DNA of 64,000 nt from Chitinophagales bacterium. Its GTDB lineage: Bacteria > Bacteroidota > Bacteroidia > Chitinophagales > UBA8649. This document shows positions 17,847-26,474 of the stretch, in pieces. The DNA lies in NCBI GenBank assembly GCA_020635995.1, contig JACJYS010000003.1, positions 86,001 to 150,000 of the forward strand. The letters are read 5' to 3'. Position numbers and translations under genes: made by a program. The notes under the pieces were generated by a model. The model saw nothing but the letters and a program-made list of their open reading frames with translations, did no database searches and was not told the DNA's origin. Within the stretch, counting starts at the first letter, position 1, and each line of letters opens with the position of its first letter.

Positions 17847-18683
17847 GAACTTGTTACAACAAATATTTCTCAAATAATTTGTGAGGGTAGTGAAGTGGAA
17901 ATAAATGGAATTATATATAATCAAGCTGGGACATATACGGATACATTAAATAGTCAAATTGGCTGTGATAGTATTTTGCTTATTGATATATCTGTGTTAA
18001 AAAATTCAGCAGGGAAAATAGATACAACTATTTGCCCTAACAGTTATATAAATATATATGAACAAACTTTTAGTGATGAAGGAGAATATAGAATAAACTT
18101 ACACAATCATAATGGCTGTGATAGTATATTGACCTTAATAATACGCCACTATCCAGAGCCATTTATTGATGCGGGAGAAGATCTTACTGTAATCCCTAAT
18201 GAAATATTTACACTTGAATCTTCTAATTTCCCTACCGATTATTTGTCTTTATCTTGGAGTCATTTAGATGATACACTTTGTACAGATTGCTTTTCAGTTG
18301 AACAAAGTACTACAGAAAACACAAGTTATATAGCAACAGTAGTAGATACTAATAATTGTTTTTATAAAGATGAAGTTTTTGTATTTTTAGATAAATCTTG
18401 CCCTGAAAATGGAATATTAGCACCTAATATTATAACACCTAATGGAGATATGCATAATGATGAATTTTACATTAAAAATCCTAATGAATTAGAAATAGAT
18501 TATTATAGAATTTTTAATAGATGGGGCGAGTTGGTTTTTGAAACTTATGACCCAAATGGAAAATGGGATGGCACATTTAGAAACCAAATCTGCAATCCTG
18601 GCGTATATGTATATTACGTACAAGCAAAATGCTTTGATAAAACCCCTTTTATGAAGAAAGGAAATATAACCATACTAAAGTAA
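12672..18683 (+). CDS. Adhesin C-terminal open part (repeats and T9SS CTD)
   Basis: This open part is in frame with the C-terminal domain. The first 12 or so residues come from the wrong frame and the coherent sequence starts near 12708, after the second T-run insertion. It holds the remaining repeat units, all intact, then two degenerate GCDS units (17847-18155), a PKD-like domain and the type B sorting domain. With no signal peptide and no clear start signal it is not likely to be translated on its own. A short middle segment (about 12301-12707) reads in the third frame and contains units 12 to 14. Confidence 0.7.
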   Translation: MDYDCDCASYFFAPMQTVEICDNDSFLLPSGTYVNTAGIYVDSFASVFGCDSVWTTMVIVHPTFTPTQTVEICDNDSFLLPSGIYVNTAGIYVDSFASVYGCDSVWTTTVIVHPTFAPMQTVEICDNDSFLLPSGTYVNTAGIYVDSFASVFGCDSVWTTTLIVHPTFAPAQTVEICDNDSFLLPSGVFVSTAGVYVDSFASVYGCDSVWTTTVIVHPTFAPMQTVEICDNDSFLLPSGTYVNTAGIYVDSFASVYGCDSIWTTTLIVHPTFTPTQTIEICDNDSFLLPSGTFVATAGVYVDSFASVFGCDSIWTTTVIVHPTFAPAQTVEICDNDSFLLPSGTFVATAGVYVDSFASVFGCDSVWTTTVIVHPTFAPNQTVEICDNDSFLLPSGVFVATAGVYVDSFASVYGCDSVWTTTVIVHPTFAPMQTVEICDNDSFLLPSGVFVATAGVYVDSFASVYGCDSVWTTTVMVHPTFAPTQTVEICDNDSFLLPSGVFVATAGVYVDSFASVYGCDSVWTTTVMVHPTFAPTQTVEICDNDSFLLPSGVFVSTAGVYVDSFASVYGCDSVWTTTVIVHPTFAPMQTVEICDNDSFLLPSGTYVNTAGIYVDSFASVFGCDSVWTTMVIVHPTFTPTQTVEICDNDSFLLPSGIYVNTAGIYVDSFASVYGCDSVWTTTVIVHPTFAPMQTVEICDNDSFLLPSGTYVNTAGIYVDSFASVFGCDSVWTTTLIVHPTFAPAQTVEICDNDSFLLPSGVFVSTAGVYVDSFASVYGCDSVWTTTVIVHPTFAPMQTVEICDNDSFLLPSGTYVNTAGIYVDSFASVYGCDSVWTTTVIVHPTFAPTQTVEICDNDSFLLPSGTFVATAGVYVDSFASVFGCDSVWTTTVIVHPTFAPMQTVEICDNDSFLLPSGTFVATAGVYVDSFASVFGCDSVWTTTVIVHPTFAPNQTVEICDNDSFLLPSGVFVATAGVYVDSFASVYGCDSVWTTTVIVHPTFAPMQTVEICDNDSFLLPSGTFVATAGVYVDSFASVFGCDSIWTTTVIVHPTFAPSQTVEICDNDSFLLPSGTYVNTAGIYVDSFASVYGCDSIWTTTLIVHPTFAPTQTVEICDNDSFLLPSGVFVATAGVYVDSFASVYGCDSVWTTTVIVHPTFAPTQTVEICDNDSFLLPSGVFVATAGVYVDSFASVYGCDSIWTTTVMVHPTFAPTQTVEICDNDSFLLPSGVFVSTAGVYVDSFASVYGCDSVWTTTVIVHPTFAPMQTVEICDNDSFLLPSGVFVAAAGVYVDSFASVYGCDSIWTTTLIVHPTFAPNQTIEICDNDSFLLPSGVFVATAGVYVDSFVTVFGCDSVWTTTVIVHPTFAPSQTIEICDNDSFLLPSGTFVAAAGVYVDSFASVYGCDSVWTTTVMVHPTFAPTQTVEICDNDSFLLPSGTYVNTAGIYVDSFASVYGCDSVWTTTVIVHPTFAPSQTVEICDNDSFLLPSGVFVTVAGVYVDPFASVYGCDSVWTTTVIVHPTFAPAQTVEICDNDSFLLPSGTYVNTAGIYVDSFASVFGCDSIWTTTLIVHPTFTPAQTIEICDNDSFSLPSGTYVNTAGIYVDSFASVYGCDSVWTTTVMVHPTFAPTQTVEICDNDSFLLPSGVFVSTAGVYVDSFATVFGCDSIWTTTVIVHPTFAPAQTVEICDNDSFLLPSGTFVATTGVYVDSFATVFGCDSVWTTTVIVRELVTTNISQIICEGSEVEINGIIYNQAGTYTDTLNSQIGCDSILLIDISVLKNSAGKIDTTICPNSYINIYEQTFSDEGEYRINLHNHNGCDSILTLIIRHYPEPFIDAGEDLTVIPNEIFTLESSNFPTDYLSLSWSHLDDTLCTDCFSVEQSTTENTSYIATVVDTNNCFYKDEVFVFLDKSCPENGILAPNIITPNGDMHNDEFYIKNPNELEIDYYRIFNRWGELVFETYDPNGKWDGTFRNQICNPGVYVYYVQAKCFDKTPFMKKGNITILK

Positions 18684-18686
18684 ATA

Positions 18687-19718
18687 GTGAAAGTAAAAAT
18701 TACCATATTATCCTTTTTCTTTTTGTGCTTTATTAAAGCTCAGGATATCCATTTTTCACAAATACATGCATCTCCTATTTTTTTAAATCCTGCTATGACA
18801 GGCGTTTTTAATGAAGAATTAAGATTAATTGCCAATTACAGAAATCAATGGGCTACGGCAACGGCTAATTTTAATACCATTTCAGCTTCAGTAGATGGTA
18901 AATTGTTTTCAATGGGCAAACACGCCAGCATGAATTTTGGTGTACAAGCATTTACAGATGCTGCCGGAGATTTGAATTATAGACAAACAAATTTTCAAGT
19001 TCCCTTGGCTGCCAATCTTCAATTTGGATCTGTAAAAAGTAAGAACAAGCATCTACTTTCATTTGGTATTCAAAATGGATTTTTACATCAAACAGCCGAT
19101 TTAAGTAAAATAGAAGCCTTTGATAATGAACCACTTATTGGAAGTCTGTTTAGTACCAATAGAATTGTTTATGATGTTTCTTTTGGAGCAGTATGGACTT
19201 CTTTGTTTAATAATAAACACAGTTTTTATATTGGATATAGCCAATACCATTTGAATACCCCAAAAGTTAATACTTCTTCAAACAATGATAACGATTTCTT
19301 ACACATGAAGTTTATTACTATTGGGGGAGCTGAAATTATGCTTAAAAGTGAAAAATATGCATTTTTGCCCAGCTATATTAATATGATACAAGGACCGCAC
19401 AGAGAAGTAACCGTGGGAACATTTTTTAAGCAATATGTGGGAGAAAGAAGAAGATATGAGGATAGAAATGCCTTGTACTACGGTGTTTGGGCAAGATGGT
19501 ATGCCAATAAAAATTACAATTCAGGTTTTGATGCCTTAATAGCCACTTTCCGATATGACCACAAGAAATTAAGCTTTGCATTTAGTTACGATTTCACACT
19601 CTCAAAATTAACCGTGGCTAACAAAGCTCAAGGAGGAGCAGAACTCTCTTTAATTTATTTAGTGGATATAAAAACTAAAAAACGTCCCAATAAACAAGTT
19701 TACTGCCCTAAGTTTTAG
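18687..19718 (+). CDS. PorP/SprF family type IX secretion membrane protein
   Basis: A 343-residue protein with a signal peptide (MKVKITILSFFFLCFIKAQ) followed by the family's N-terminal signature QDIHFSQIHASPIFLNPAMTG and NYRNQW. The remainder is an outer-membrane-type beta-barrel sequence with repeated alternating aromatic strands. PorP/SprF proteins help deliver SprB-like adhesins to the surface by T9SS or attach them to the motor. The start is GTG at 18687, four bases after the adhesin stop, so it is co-transcribed with the adhesin. This pairing is the standard sprB-sprF-like arrangement. A second giant adhesin follows. Confidence 0.93.
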   Translation: MKVKITILSFFFLCFIKAQDIHFSQIHASPIFLNPAMTGVFNEELRLIANYRNQWATATANFNTISASVDGKLFSMGKHASMNFGVQAFTDAAGDLNYRQTNFQVPLAANLQFGSVKSKNKHLLSFGIQNGFLHQTADLSKIEAFDNEPLIGSLFSTNRIVYDVSFGAVWTSLFNNKHSFYIGYSQYHLNTPKVNTSSNNDNDFLHMKFITIGGAEIMLKSEKYAFLPSYINMIQGPHREVTVGTFFKQYVGERRRYEDRNALYYGVWARWYANKNYNSGFDALIATFRYDHKKLSFAFSYDFTLSKLTVANKAQGGAELSLIYLVDIKTKKRPNKQVYCPKF

Positions 19719-19818
19719 TTAAAAAATTGTTTTGACCAAATACACATTAAAAGATTGTTAATAATTTTTTAAATTATTAGTATCTTAACACGCTCAAAAA
19801 AGAACTAAAACCAAACCA

Positions 19819-22800
19819 ATGAAAAAACTAATTACGTTTTTATTTATTATTCCTTTTTATTTATTTGCTCAAAACAGTGCTTGGTCGCATTTAGGCGGTG
19901 CACAAAAAGTAATAACTAAAAATGAAGGACAATTTATTTGTAATGAAACTGAAAGCAATATTGAATTTGCTTATAACAGCTCAAAAGAAAATTTTTATTT
20001 TACTAAAGAAGGCGTTGTATTTGAATTTCAAAATAAATACAAACCCACTAAGAGTGCCGAAGAAAAAGCATGGCGTGCCGAAAGAAAAAAAGAAGGCTTT
20101 ACCAAAGAAGGCTTTGATGCTTTTGAACATTTAGGGCATAGGATTGTAATAGAAAATGACTATTTACACACCACTTGGCTTAATGCAAACCCCAATGTAC
20201 AAATAATTCCAAGCGATAAAAATGAATATTATCAAAGTTTCTCTTGGGAAGAAAATGAGAAAACCATTCACAAAAATTTTATACCTACTTACAATAAAAT
20301 AACCTACAAAAACATATACAACCATATAGATATTGAATATGAAATGCACCCTGAAACAGGAGTTAAGTACACCATTATAGTACATCCGGGCGGAAATATT
20401 AACGATATTCAATTAAAATATTCTAAAGACATAAATGCTAATATAGACGGAACGCTTACCACAAAATCTATGATGGGCGATATTATTGACCATCGTCCCG
20501 TTAGTTTTTACAAAAATGATGAAAAGCAATCTATTTATTCTGCTTACAAATTAAAAGATAATGTTATTAGCTTTAACATAGGCAACTATGACAAAACAAA
20601 AACACTGGTAATAGACCCATGGACACAAACTCCTAACTACAATTTAGGCTGGGATTGCGTGTGGGAATGTGAAACCGATGCTTTAGGAAATACCTACACC
20701 ATAGGAGGAACAATGCCTATGGTTTTAAATAAATATAGTGCAACAGGAACATTAGTGTGGACATACAATACCCCTTATGATACCACATCTTGGTTAGGAA
20801 CTTTTGCTACAGATGATGTAGGTAATTCTTATGTTACTTTAGGCTCTACAGCTAAAATTCAAAAAGTTAGTACTTTAGGTACAGTACTTTGGAACAACTC
20901 AAGCCCGGGTGGTTTCTTTTCCAGTATGGAGTTTTGGAATATTGAGTTTAACTGCGACCAAACCAAATTAGTAGTAGGCGGTACAGGAGGAACATTACCT
21001 CCGCTTCCCTATATTTATGATATAAATATGAATACCGGAAATATAACTTCCAGTGTTGAAGTGCCAAATACAAGTTCTTTGTTTTCCGTAGAAGAAGTGA
21101 GAGCTGTAGCCTCTTGTGGTAATGGAAATTATTACTACATGACACACAAAGATTTGGGGTATATAAACGACAACCTAACCTTATGCGATCCAAATGGTAG
21201 TGCTTTATTTAGTACAAGCTCCGGTTTTACCTTGGGTTATAAATGTGAAAATTGGCGTGTAAACAACTCCGGTATTGAAGCCATGGAGTATTATGATGAT
21301 TTCATTTTCATTAATAGAGGAAATACCTTACAGAAAAGAAAATTTAGTGATGCGTCTATTGTAGCAACAGCAAGTATTCCTAGTGGTAGCTGGGGTACTA
21401 CTTTTGGTGCATCGCAGGTAGGTACAAGTGGTATAGCTATTGATGATTGTGGTAATATTTATGTAGGTACTACAAATGCGGTATTAAAATACGACCAAAA
21501 CTTAACTTTAGTTGCCACATACAATACTACAAACAACTTTAAGGTTTGGGATGTAGAAATAACATCTGCCGGAGAAGTAATAGCGGTAGGTGGTACAGGT
21601 ACTTCAAGTTCTAATGGAAGAAATGGGTATGTAGAATCTTTAGGTGTCAGTGCTTGTGCTCAAGTGGCTATAACTTGTTGCGATGCCACCATGTGTCCGG
21701 AAGGACCTTTATGCCTAACAGACCCTTCGTTTACCATTACAGTAGCAACCCCCGGTGGTGTTTTTGCCGGAACGGGAATAACCAATACAGCAACAGGACT
21801 ATTTGATCCGGCTACGGCAGGTTTAGGTACACACCAAATTTCTTATACTTTGCCTTGTGGAAGTGATACCATTGAAATAGTGGTACAAGATTGCTCTGCA
21901 CTAAGTGTTTGTAAAGAAACGAATGGCGATTTAACGGTAAGCGGAGGTACACCAACTTATACTTGGAGTCAATGGATTCCGGCAAGTACTGTAACAATAA
22001 CAAACTCAACTCAATGTACCGCTTGTGGTGGTACGTGGACATTTGGAAATTGTTTTAATCCATTCCCTATTCCATTAAGTAGCTGTACAGTGCCAGCTCA
22101 TTGGAGTGATTTTGCCACAGGAGTAACGGTAACACCTCCTGCTGGTGTAGATTCAATTAGAGTAACAAGCGGTGCAGGAACTGAATACTTTATTTATGAT
22201 GTAGATACAGTAACACCATGTAATACAACTTGCGATGCGTCTATTGACCCGGCAGGTCCTTTCTGTCAAAATGCTGCTCCCGTAACTTTAACGGCAACTA
22301 CTCCGGGAGGAACTTGGTCTGGCTCCGGAATAACCAATACCACTACCGGAACATTTGATCCAAGTTTATCAAACCCTACTAATAATATTACTTATACGCT
22401 ACCTTGTGGCTCATCTGAGTCTATTACTATATATACCAATGCCAATGCCACTTATACAGATGTGCAAACCGCTTGTAATACCTTTACTTGGACAAATGGA
22501 AATGGCAATACTTATACAGCATCTAATAATACAGCAACACATATTATAGCAGGCGGAGCAGCTAACGGCTGTGATTCTGTGATGACGCTTGATTTAACTA
22601 TTAACTATTCAACCATTACAACTTCTACATCCACTTCTTGTAATCCTGCCGATGTAGGTACTAACATGACCGGACCGTTTACTATGGCTAACGGTTGTGA
22701 TTCTACGCATTATGATACTGTTTCTTTAGCTCCTTATGCTACAGCAACCCTTGCTGTTTCGGGGTGCGATTCTGCTCAGGCAAATAGTAATTGGTATTTT

Positions 22801-25800
22801 ACTTCCACTACTTTTAACGATACTGTTTTTGGTGGTGCTAGCAATGGCTGCGATTCTATTACAACCTTTAATGTTACTGTTAATCAATCGGTAGTTACAA
22901 CTTCTACCTCCACTTCTTGCAATCCTGCCGATGTAGGCACTAACATGACAGGACCGTTCACTATGGCTAATGGTTGTGATTCTACGCATTACGATACTGT
23001 TTCTTTAGCTCCTTATACTACGGCTTCCCTTGCTGTTTCGGGATGCGATTCGGCTCAAGCAAACGGTAATTGGTATTTTACTTCTACTACTTTTAACGAT
23101 ACTGTTTTTGGTGGGGCTAGCAATGGCTGCGATTCTATTACAACCTTTAATGTTACTGTTAATCAATCGGTAGTTACAACTTCTACCTCCACTTCTTGCA
23201 ATCCTGCCGATGTAGGCACTAACATGACAGGACCGTTCACTATGGCTAATGGTTGTGATTCTACGCATTACGATACTGTTTCTTTAGCTCCTTCTACTAC
23301 AGCAACAGTTGCTGTTTCGGGGTGCGATTCTGCACAAGCAAACAGTAATTGGTATTTTACTTCTACTACTTTTAACGATACTGTTTTTGGTGGTGCTAGC
23401 AATGGCTGCGATTCTATTACAACCTTTAATGTTACTGTTAATCAATCGGTAGTTACAACTTCTACCTCCACTTCTTGCAATCCTGCCGATGTAGGCACTA
23501 ACATGACAGGACCGTTCACTATGGCTAATGGTTGTGATTCTACGCATTACGATACTGTTTCTTTAGCTCCTTCTACTACAGCAACAGTTGCTGTTTCGGG
23601 GTGCGATTCTGCACAAGCAAACAGTAATTGGTATTTTACTTCTACTACTTTTAACGATACTGTTTTTGGTGGTGCTAGCAATGGCTGCGATTCTATTACA
23701 ACCTTTAATGTTACTGTTAATCAATCGGTAGTTACAACTTCTACCTCCACTTCTTGCAATCCTGCCGATATAGGCACTAACATGACAGGACCATTTACTA
23801 TGGCTAATGGTTGTGATTCTACACATTATGATACTGTGAGTCTTTCTTCAATAAATTCTTCAAGTAGGAATTTGAATATATGCAATGGAGATAGTATTTT
23901 ATTAGAAGGTTCGTATCAAACAGTAGCCGGCACTTATTATGATACAATTTTTGCTTCTGGAGGAGGAACAGTCTTAGATACTTTCTATTTTGAAACTTTT
24001 GACGGAGCAAATACATGGATATTAAACACCCCTACGGGTACAAATGGAATAGATAACAATTATTGGGTTATTAATGATAATGAAGGGGGTGTAACGCCCA
24101 ACGGATGTGGTGTAGCTAATAATGGTAATAATACCTTACACGTAACCAGCGAATTTAATCCTAATGGTGGAGCTGCTTATGACGCAGGAGGTTTGTGTGG
24201 TATTCTTTTCTGCCCAGAAACTAATATGGCGGCAACTTCCGCCAATATTTCAACTATTGGAAAAACAAATTTAACACTTGGCTTTAATTTTATAGGAAAT
24301 GGTGATGCCCTTATAGATAATGCTTCCTTACTTTATAGCACTAATGGTGGCACATCTTTTAACTTACTATCGCCTAGTTTAAAATCAACTATATGTGTTG
24401 GAGGACAGGGTCAATGGACACACACTACATTTGCTTTACCATCTGTAGTAGAAAATATATCAGACTTACAAATACGTTTTAACTGGACAAATAATGATGA
24501 CGGTATAGGTACTGACCCTTCTGTAGCCATTAATGATTTATATTTAACAAGTGTAATAAATAATAACACTTCATGCGATTCTGTAGTAATTTCAAACTTG
24601 GCCGTTTTACCAATTGCAAATGGGACTGACGTACAATCTGCTTGTAATAATTTTACATGGATAGACGGAAATACATATTCATCTTCAAATAGTACAGCTA
24701 CGCATACCATTACTGGCGGAGCAGCTAATGGTTGTGATTCTATTGTCACGCTTAATCTTACTATCAATAACCCAACTAATGGAACTGATGTACAATCTGC
24801 TTGTAATTCATTTACTTGGATTGACGGCAACACATATACATCAAATAACAATACGGCTACACATACTATTACAGGTGGAGCAGCCAATGGTTGCGATTCA
24901 GTGGTAACGCTTAATTTAACCATAACGAATACAGTAAACAGTACAGATGTGCAAACTGCTTGTAATTCTTATACATGGATAGACGGTAATACATATACCG
25001 CTTCTAACAATACAGCCACCCATACCGTAGCAGGGCAAGGTGGAGATTGTGATACGTTAGTTACACTTAATCTTACTATTGGTTCAACTGTTGCCAGAAC
25101 AGATACAGAAAACGAATGTGAATCGTTTACTTGGATTGACGGAAATACTTACACCGCTTCCAACAACACCGCTACACACACACTTGCAGGGCAAGGCGGT
25201 GCTTGCGATACGTTGGTTACGCTAGATCTTACTATCAATAACCCAACTAATGGAACTGACGTGCAAACTGCTTGTGATTCATTAACATGGATAGACGGCA
25301 ACACATATACATCAAATAATAGTACTGCTACACACACTATTACGGGTGGAGCAGCCAATGGTTGTGATTCGGTGGTAACACTTAATTTAACCGTAAGCTA
25401 TACAGTAAATAGTATAGATGTTCAAACTGCTTGTAATTCATTTACTTGGATTGATGGCAATACTTATAACTCAAGTAACAATACGGCTACACATACTATT
25501 ACGGGCGGAGCAGCTAATGGTTGTGATTCTGTGGTAACGCTTAATTTAACCATTACAAATACGGTTAATATTACAGATAACCAAACTGCTTGTAATTCCT
25601 ATACATGGATAGACGGTAATACATATACCGCTTCTAACAATACAGCCACCCATACCGTAGCAGGGCAAGGTAGTGATTGCGATACTTTAGTTACACTTAA
25701 TCTTACTATAAATAATGATATAGATTCAACCTATACGGTACAAGCCTGTAATAGTTTTACATGGATTAACGGGAATGGAAACACCTACACAAGTAGTAAT

Positions 25801-26403
25801 AACACAGACACTTTTGTAATGAGTGGAGTAGGTGGTGCATGTGATATTATTATTCATTTAGATTTAACTATAAATACACCTACAACTATTAATTTAGGCA
25901 ATGATACTACTATTTATCAAGGTAATAGTGTAGAACTAAACACTTTGGGACAAGGTAATACTAATGGAATTTATGACTGGAATCCAAATACTTATATTAA
26001 TTGTAATGATTGTGTAAATCCTATAGCTACACCACAAGAAGATATAATTTATACTTTAGTATATACCAATGAATACGGATGTATTTCTACAGATGATATA
26101 AGTATATTGTTAAGAAAAGAGGATCATTATTGTTATTTCCCAACAGCTTTTACACCAAACAGCGATAACATTAATGATATTTACAGATCTATATGCAAAA
26201 ATGTTGAATCGGTAGAGTTAAGAGTTTATAACCGTTGGGGAGAACTTATTTATAGTGGTAATGTAGCAGACGGAATATCTGGCTGGGATGGAATATATAA
26301 TGGTAAAGAACAAAATATAGATGTTTATACCTACTATGCCAAAATAAAATACCTAAATGGAGATACGGAAAATACAAGTGGAAACTTTACTTTAATTAGA
26401 TAG
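19819..26403 (+). CDS. Giant T9SS surface protein (DUF7948, repeats, gliding-motility CTD)
   Basis: An intact protein of 2194 residues. The order is: signal peptide (about residues 1-17); an N-terminal domain like those on SBBP-repeat proteins (DUF7948, with ITKNEGQF and an IDIEYEMHPETGVKY stretch); a beta-propeller-like region (about 270-620); Cys-rich beta domains with PAGPFC motifs; 4.4 copies of a 93-residue repeat; a jelly-roll-like segment near 1370-1590; eight copies of a 52/53-residue repeat with WIDGNTY and GCDSVVTLNLTI motifs; and a C-terminal domain (FTPNSDNINDIY, RVYNRWGELIY, GWDGIYNGKEQ). It is probably a filamentous surface adhesin exported by T9SS. It lies 100 bp after the sprF-like gene on the same strand. 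Confidence 0.9.
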   Translation: MKKLITFLFIIPFYLFAQNSAWSHLGGAQKVITKNEGQFICNETESNIEFAYNSSKENFYFTKEGVVFEFQNKYKPTKSAEEKAWRAERKKEGFTKEGFDAFEHLGHRIVIENDYLHTTWLNANPNVQIIPSDKNEYYQSFSWEENEKTIHKNFIPTYNKITYKNIYNHIDIEYEMHPETGVKYTIIVHPGGNINDIQLKYSKDINANIDGTLTTKSMMGDIIDHRPVSFYKNDEKQSIYSAYKLKDNVISFNIGNYDKTKTLVIDPWTQTPNYNLGWDCVWECETDALGNTYTIGGTMPMVLNKYSATGTLVWTYNTPYDTTSWLGTFATDDVGNSYVTLGSTAKIQKVSTLGTVLWNNSSPGGFFSSMEFWNIEFNCDQTKLVVGGTGGTLPPLPYIYDINMNTGNITSSVEVPNTSSLFSVEEVRAVASCGNGNYYYMTHKDLGYINDNLTLCDPNGSALFSTSSGFTLGYKCENWRVNNSGIEAMEYYDDFIFINRGNTLQKRKFSDASIVATASIPSGSWGTTFGASQVGTSGIAIDDCGNIYVGTTNAVLKYDQNLTLVATYNTTNNFKVWDVEITSAGEVIAVGGTGTSSSNGRNGYVESLGVSACAQVAITCCDATMCPEGPLCLTDPSFTITVATPGGVFAGTGITNTATGLFDPATAGLGTHQISYTLPCGSDTIEIVVQDCSALSVCKETNGDLTVSGGTPTYTWSQWIPASTVTITNSTQCTACGGTWTFGNCFNPFPIPLSSCTVPAHWSDFATGVTVTPPAGVDSIRVTSGAGTEYFIYDVDTVTPCNTTCDASIDPAGPFCQNAAPVTLTATTPGGTWSGSGITNTTTGTFDPSLSNPTNNITYTLPCGSSESITIYTNANATYTDVQTACNTFTWTNGNGNTYTASNNTATHIIAGGAANGCDSVMTLDLTINYSTITTSTSTSCNPADVGTNMTGPFTMANGCDSTHYDTVSLAPYATATLAVSGCDSAQANSNWYFTSTTFNDTVFGGASNGCDSITTFNVTVNQSVVTTSTSTSCNPADVGTNMTGPFTMANGCDSTHYDTVSLAPYTTASLAVSGCDSAQANGNWYFTSTTFNDTVFGGASNGCDSITTFNVTVNQSVVTTSTSTSCNPADVGTNMTGPFTMANGCDSTHYDTVSLAPSTTATVAVSGCDSAQANSNWYFTSTTFNDTVFGGASNGCDSITTFNVTVNQSVVTTSTSTSCNPADVGTNMTGPFTMANGCDSTHYDTVSLAPSTTATVAVSGCDSAQANSNWYFTSTTFNDTVFGGASNGCDSITTFNVTVNQSVVTTSTSTSCNPADIGTNMTGPFTMANGCDSTHYDTVSLSSINSSSRNLNICNGDSILLEGSYQTVAGTYYDTIFASGGGTVLDTFYFETFDGANTWILNTPTGTNGIDNNYWVINDNEGGVTPNGCGVANNGNNTLHVTSEFNPNGGAAYDAGGLCGILFCPETNMAATSANISTIGKTNLTLGFNFIGNGDALIDNASLLYSTNGGTSFNLLSPSLKSTICVGGQGQWTHTTFALPSVVENISDLQIRFNWTNNDDGIGTDPSVAINDLYLTSVINNNTSCDSVVISNLAVLPIANGTDVQSACNNFTWIDGNTYSSSNSTATHTITGGAANGCDSIVTLNLTINNPTNGTDVQSACNSFTWIDGNTYTSNNNTATHTITGGAANGCDSVVTLNLTITNTVNSTDVQTACNSYTWIDGNTYTASNNTATHTVAGQGGDCDTLVTLNLTIGSTVARTDTENECESFTWIDGNTYTASNNTATHTLAGQGGACDTLVTLDLTINNPTNGTDVQTACDSLTWIDGNTYTSNNSTATHTITGGAANGCDSVVTLNLTVSYTVNSIDVQTACNSFTWIDGNTYNSSNNTATHTITGGAANGCDSVVTLNLTITNTVNITDNQTACNSYTWIDGNTYTASNNTATHTVAGQGSDCDTLVTLNLTINNDIDSTYTVQACNSFTWINGNGNTYTSSNNTDTFVMSGVGGACDIIIHLDLTINTPTTINLGNDTTIYQGNSVELNTLGQGNTNGIYDWNPNTYINCNDCVNPIATPQEDIIYTLVYTNEYGCISTDDISILLRKEDHYCYFPTAFTPNSDNINDIYRSICKNVESVELRVYNRWGELIYSGNVADGISGWDGIYNGKEQNIDVYTYYAKIKYLNGDTENTSGNFTLIR
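22618..23838 (+). repeat. Tandem repeat, 279 bp period, 4.4 copies
   Basis: Units begin at 22618, 22897, 23176, 23455 and 23734 (the last is partial). Each encodes 93 residues with CNPADVGTNMTGPF, GCDSTHYDTVSL, SGCDSAQAN and NGCDSITTFNVTV segments. Units 3 and 4 are nearly identical at the DNA level. Confidence 0.9.
24619..25876 (+). repeat. Tandem repeats of about 159 bp, eight copies
   Basis: Eight copies of a 52/53-residue unit follow one another, with DVQ.ACNSFTWIDGNTY, a THTITGG or THTVAGQ stretch and CDSVVTLNLTI. One related copy lies earlier, near 22453-22611. The copies have diverged more than the 156-bp array of the first adhesin, but the same Cys...GCDS pattern suggests a common module. 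Confidence 0.85.
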
Positions 26404-26456
26404 AACCAAAAATTATTTTCAATGCTGTTTTGAGTGTTCGTTTAAAATTATATTTC

Positions 26457-26464
26457 TAATTTTG
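26457..26464 (+). promoter_or_regulatory. Bacteroidota -7 box for ribF
   Basis: TAATTTTG fits TAnnTTTG and ends ten bases before the ribF ATG. The preceding TTTG at 26429-26432 is 24 bases upstream, longer than the usual 19. Confidence 0.45.
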
Positions 26465-26474
26465 AACCCTTATA

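Larger units (their letters stand above)
9320..18683 (+). pseudogene. Giant T9SS surface adhesin with 47 x 52-residue repeats, two frameshifts
   Basis: Restoring two frameshifts gives one protein of about 3119 residues. It has a signal peptide (residues 1-24), an N-terminal Cys-rich region, PKD-like segments, then 47 exact-length repeats of 52 residues, each carrying EICDNDSFLLPSG and FGCDSVWTT or YGCDSVWTT motifs with two Cys. Two degenerate repeats, a PKD-like domain and a gliding-motility-type C-terminal domain follow (IITPNGDMHNDEF, RIFNRWGELVF, WDGTF, GVYVYYV). The frame breaks at a run of seven T at 12294-12300, where the other copies have five, and again at six T at 12702-12707, where copies have four. 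Whether these are real mutations, phase switches or assembly errors is undecided. The start is a GTG at 9320. Confidence 0.8.

Noticed and set aside
10562..17924. Many open antisense frames (Arg/Ser/His-rich) opposite the adhesin repeats
   Set aside because: They arise because the 156-bp unit is a multiple of three, so any open frame repeats. They have no start context or domain and lie on top of a clear repeat gene.
22726..23826. Repeated antisense 87-residue frames in the second adhesin
   Set aside because: Shadows of the 279-bp repeat on the opposite strand, with the same cause as above.
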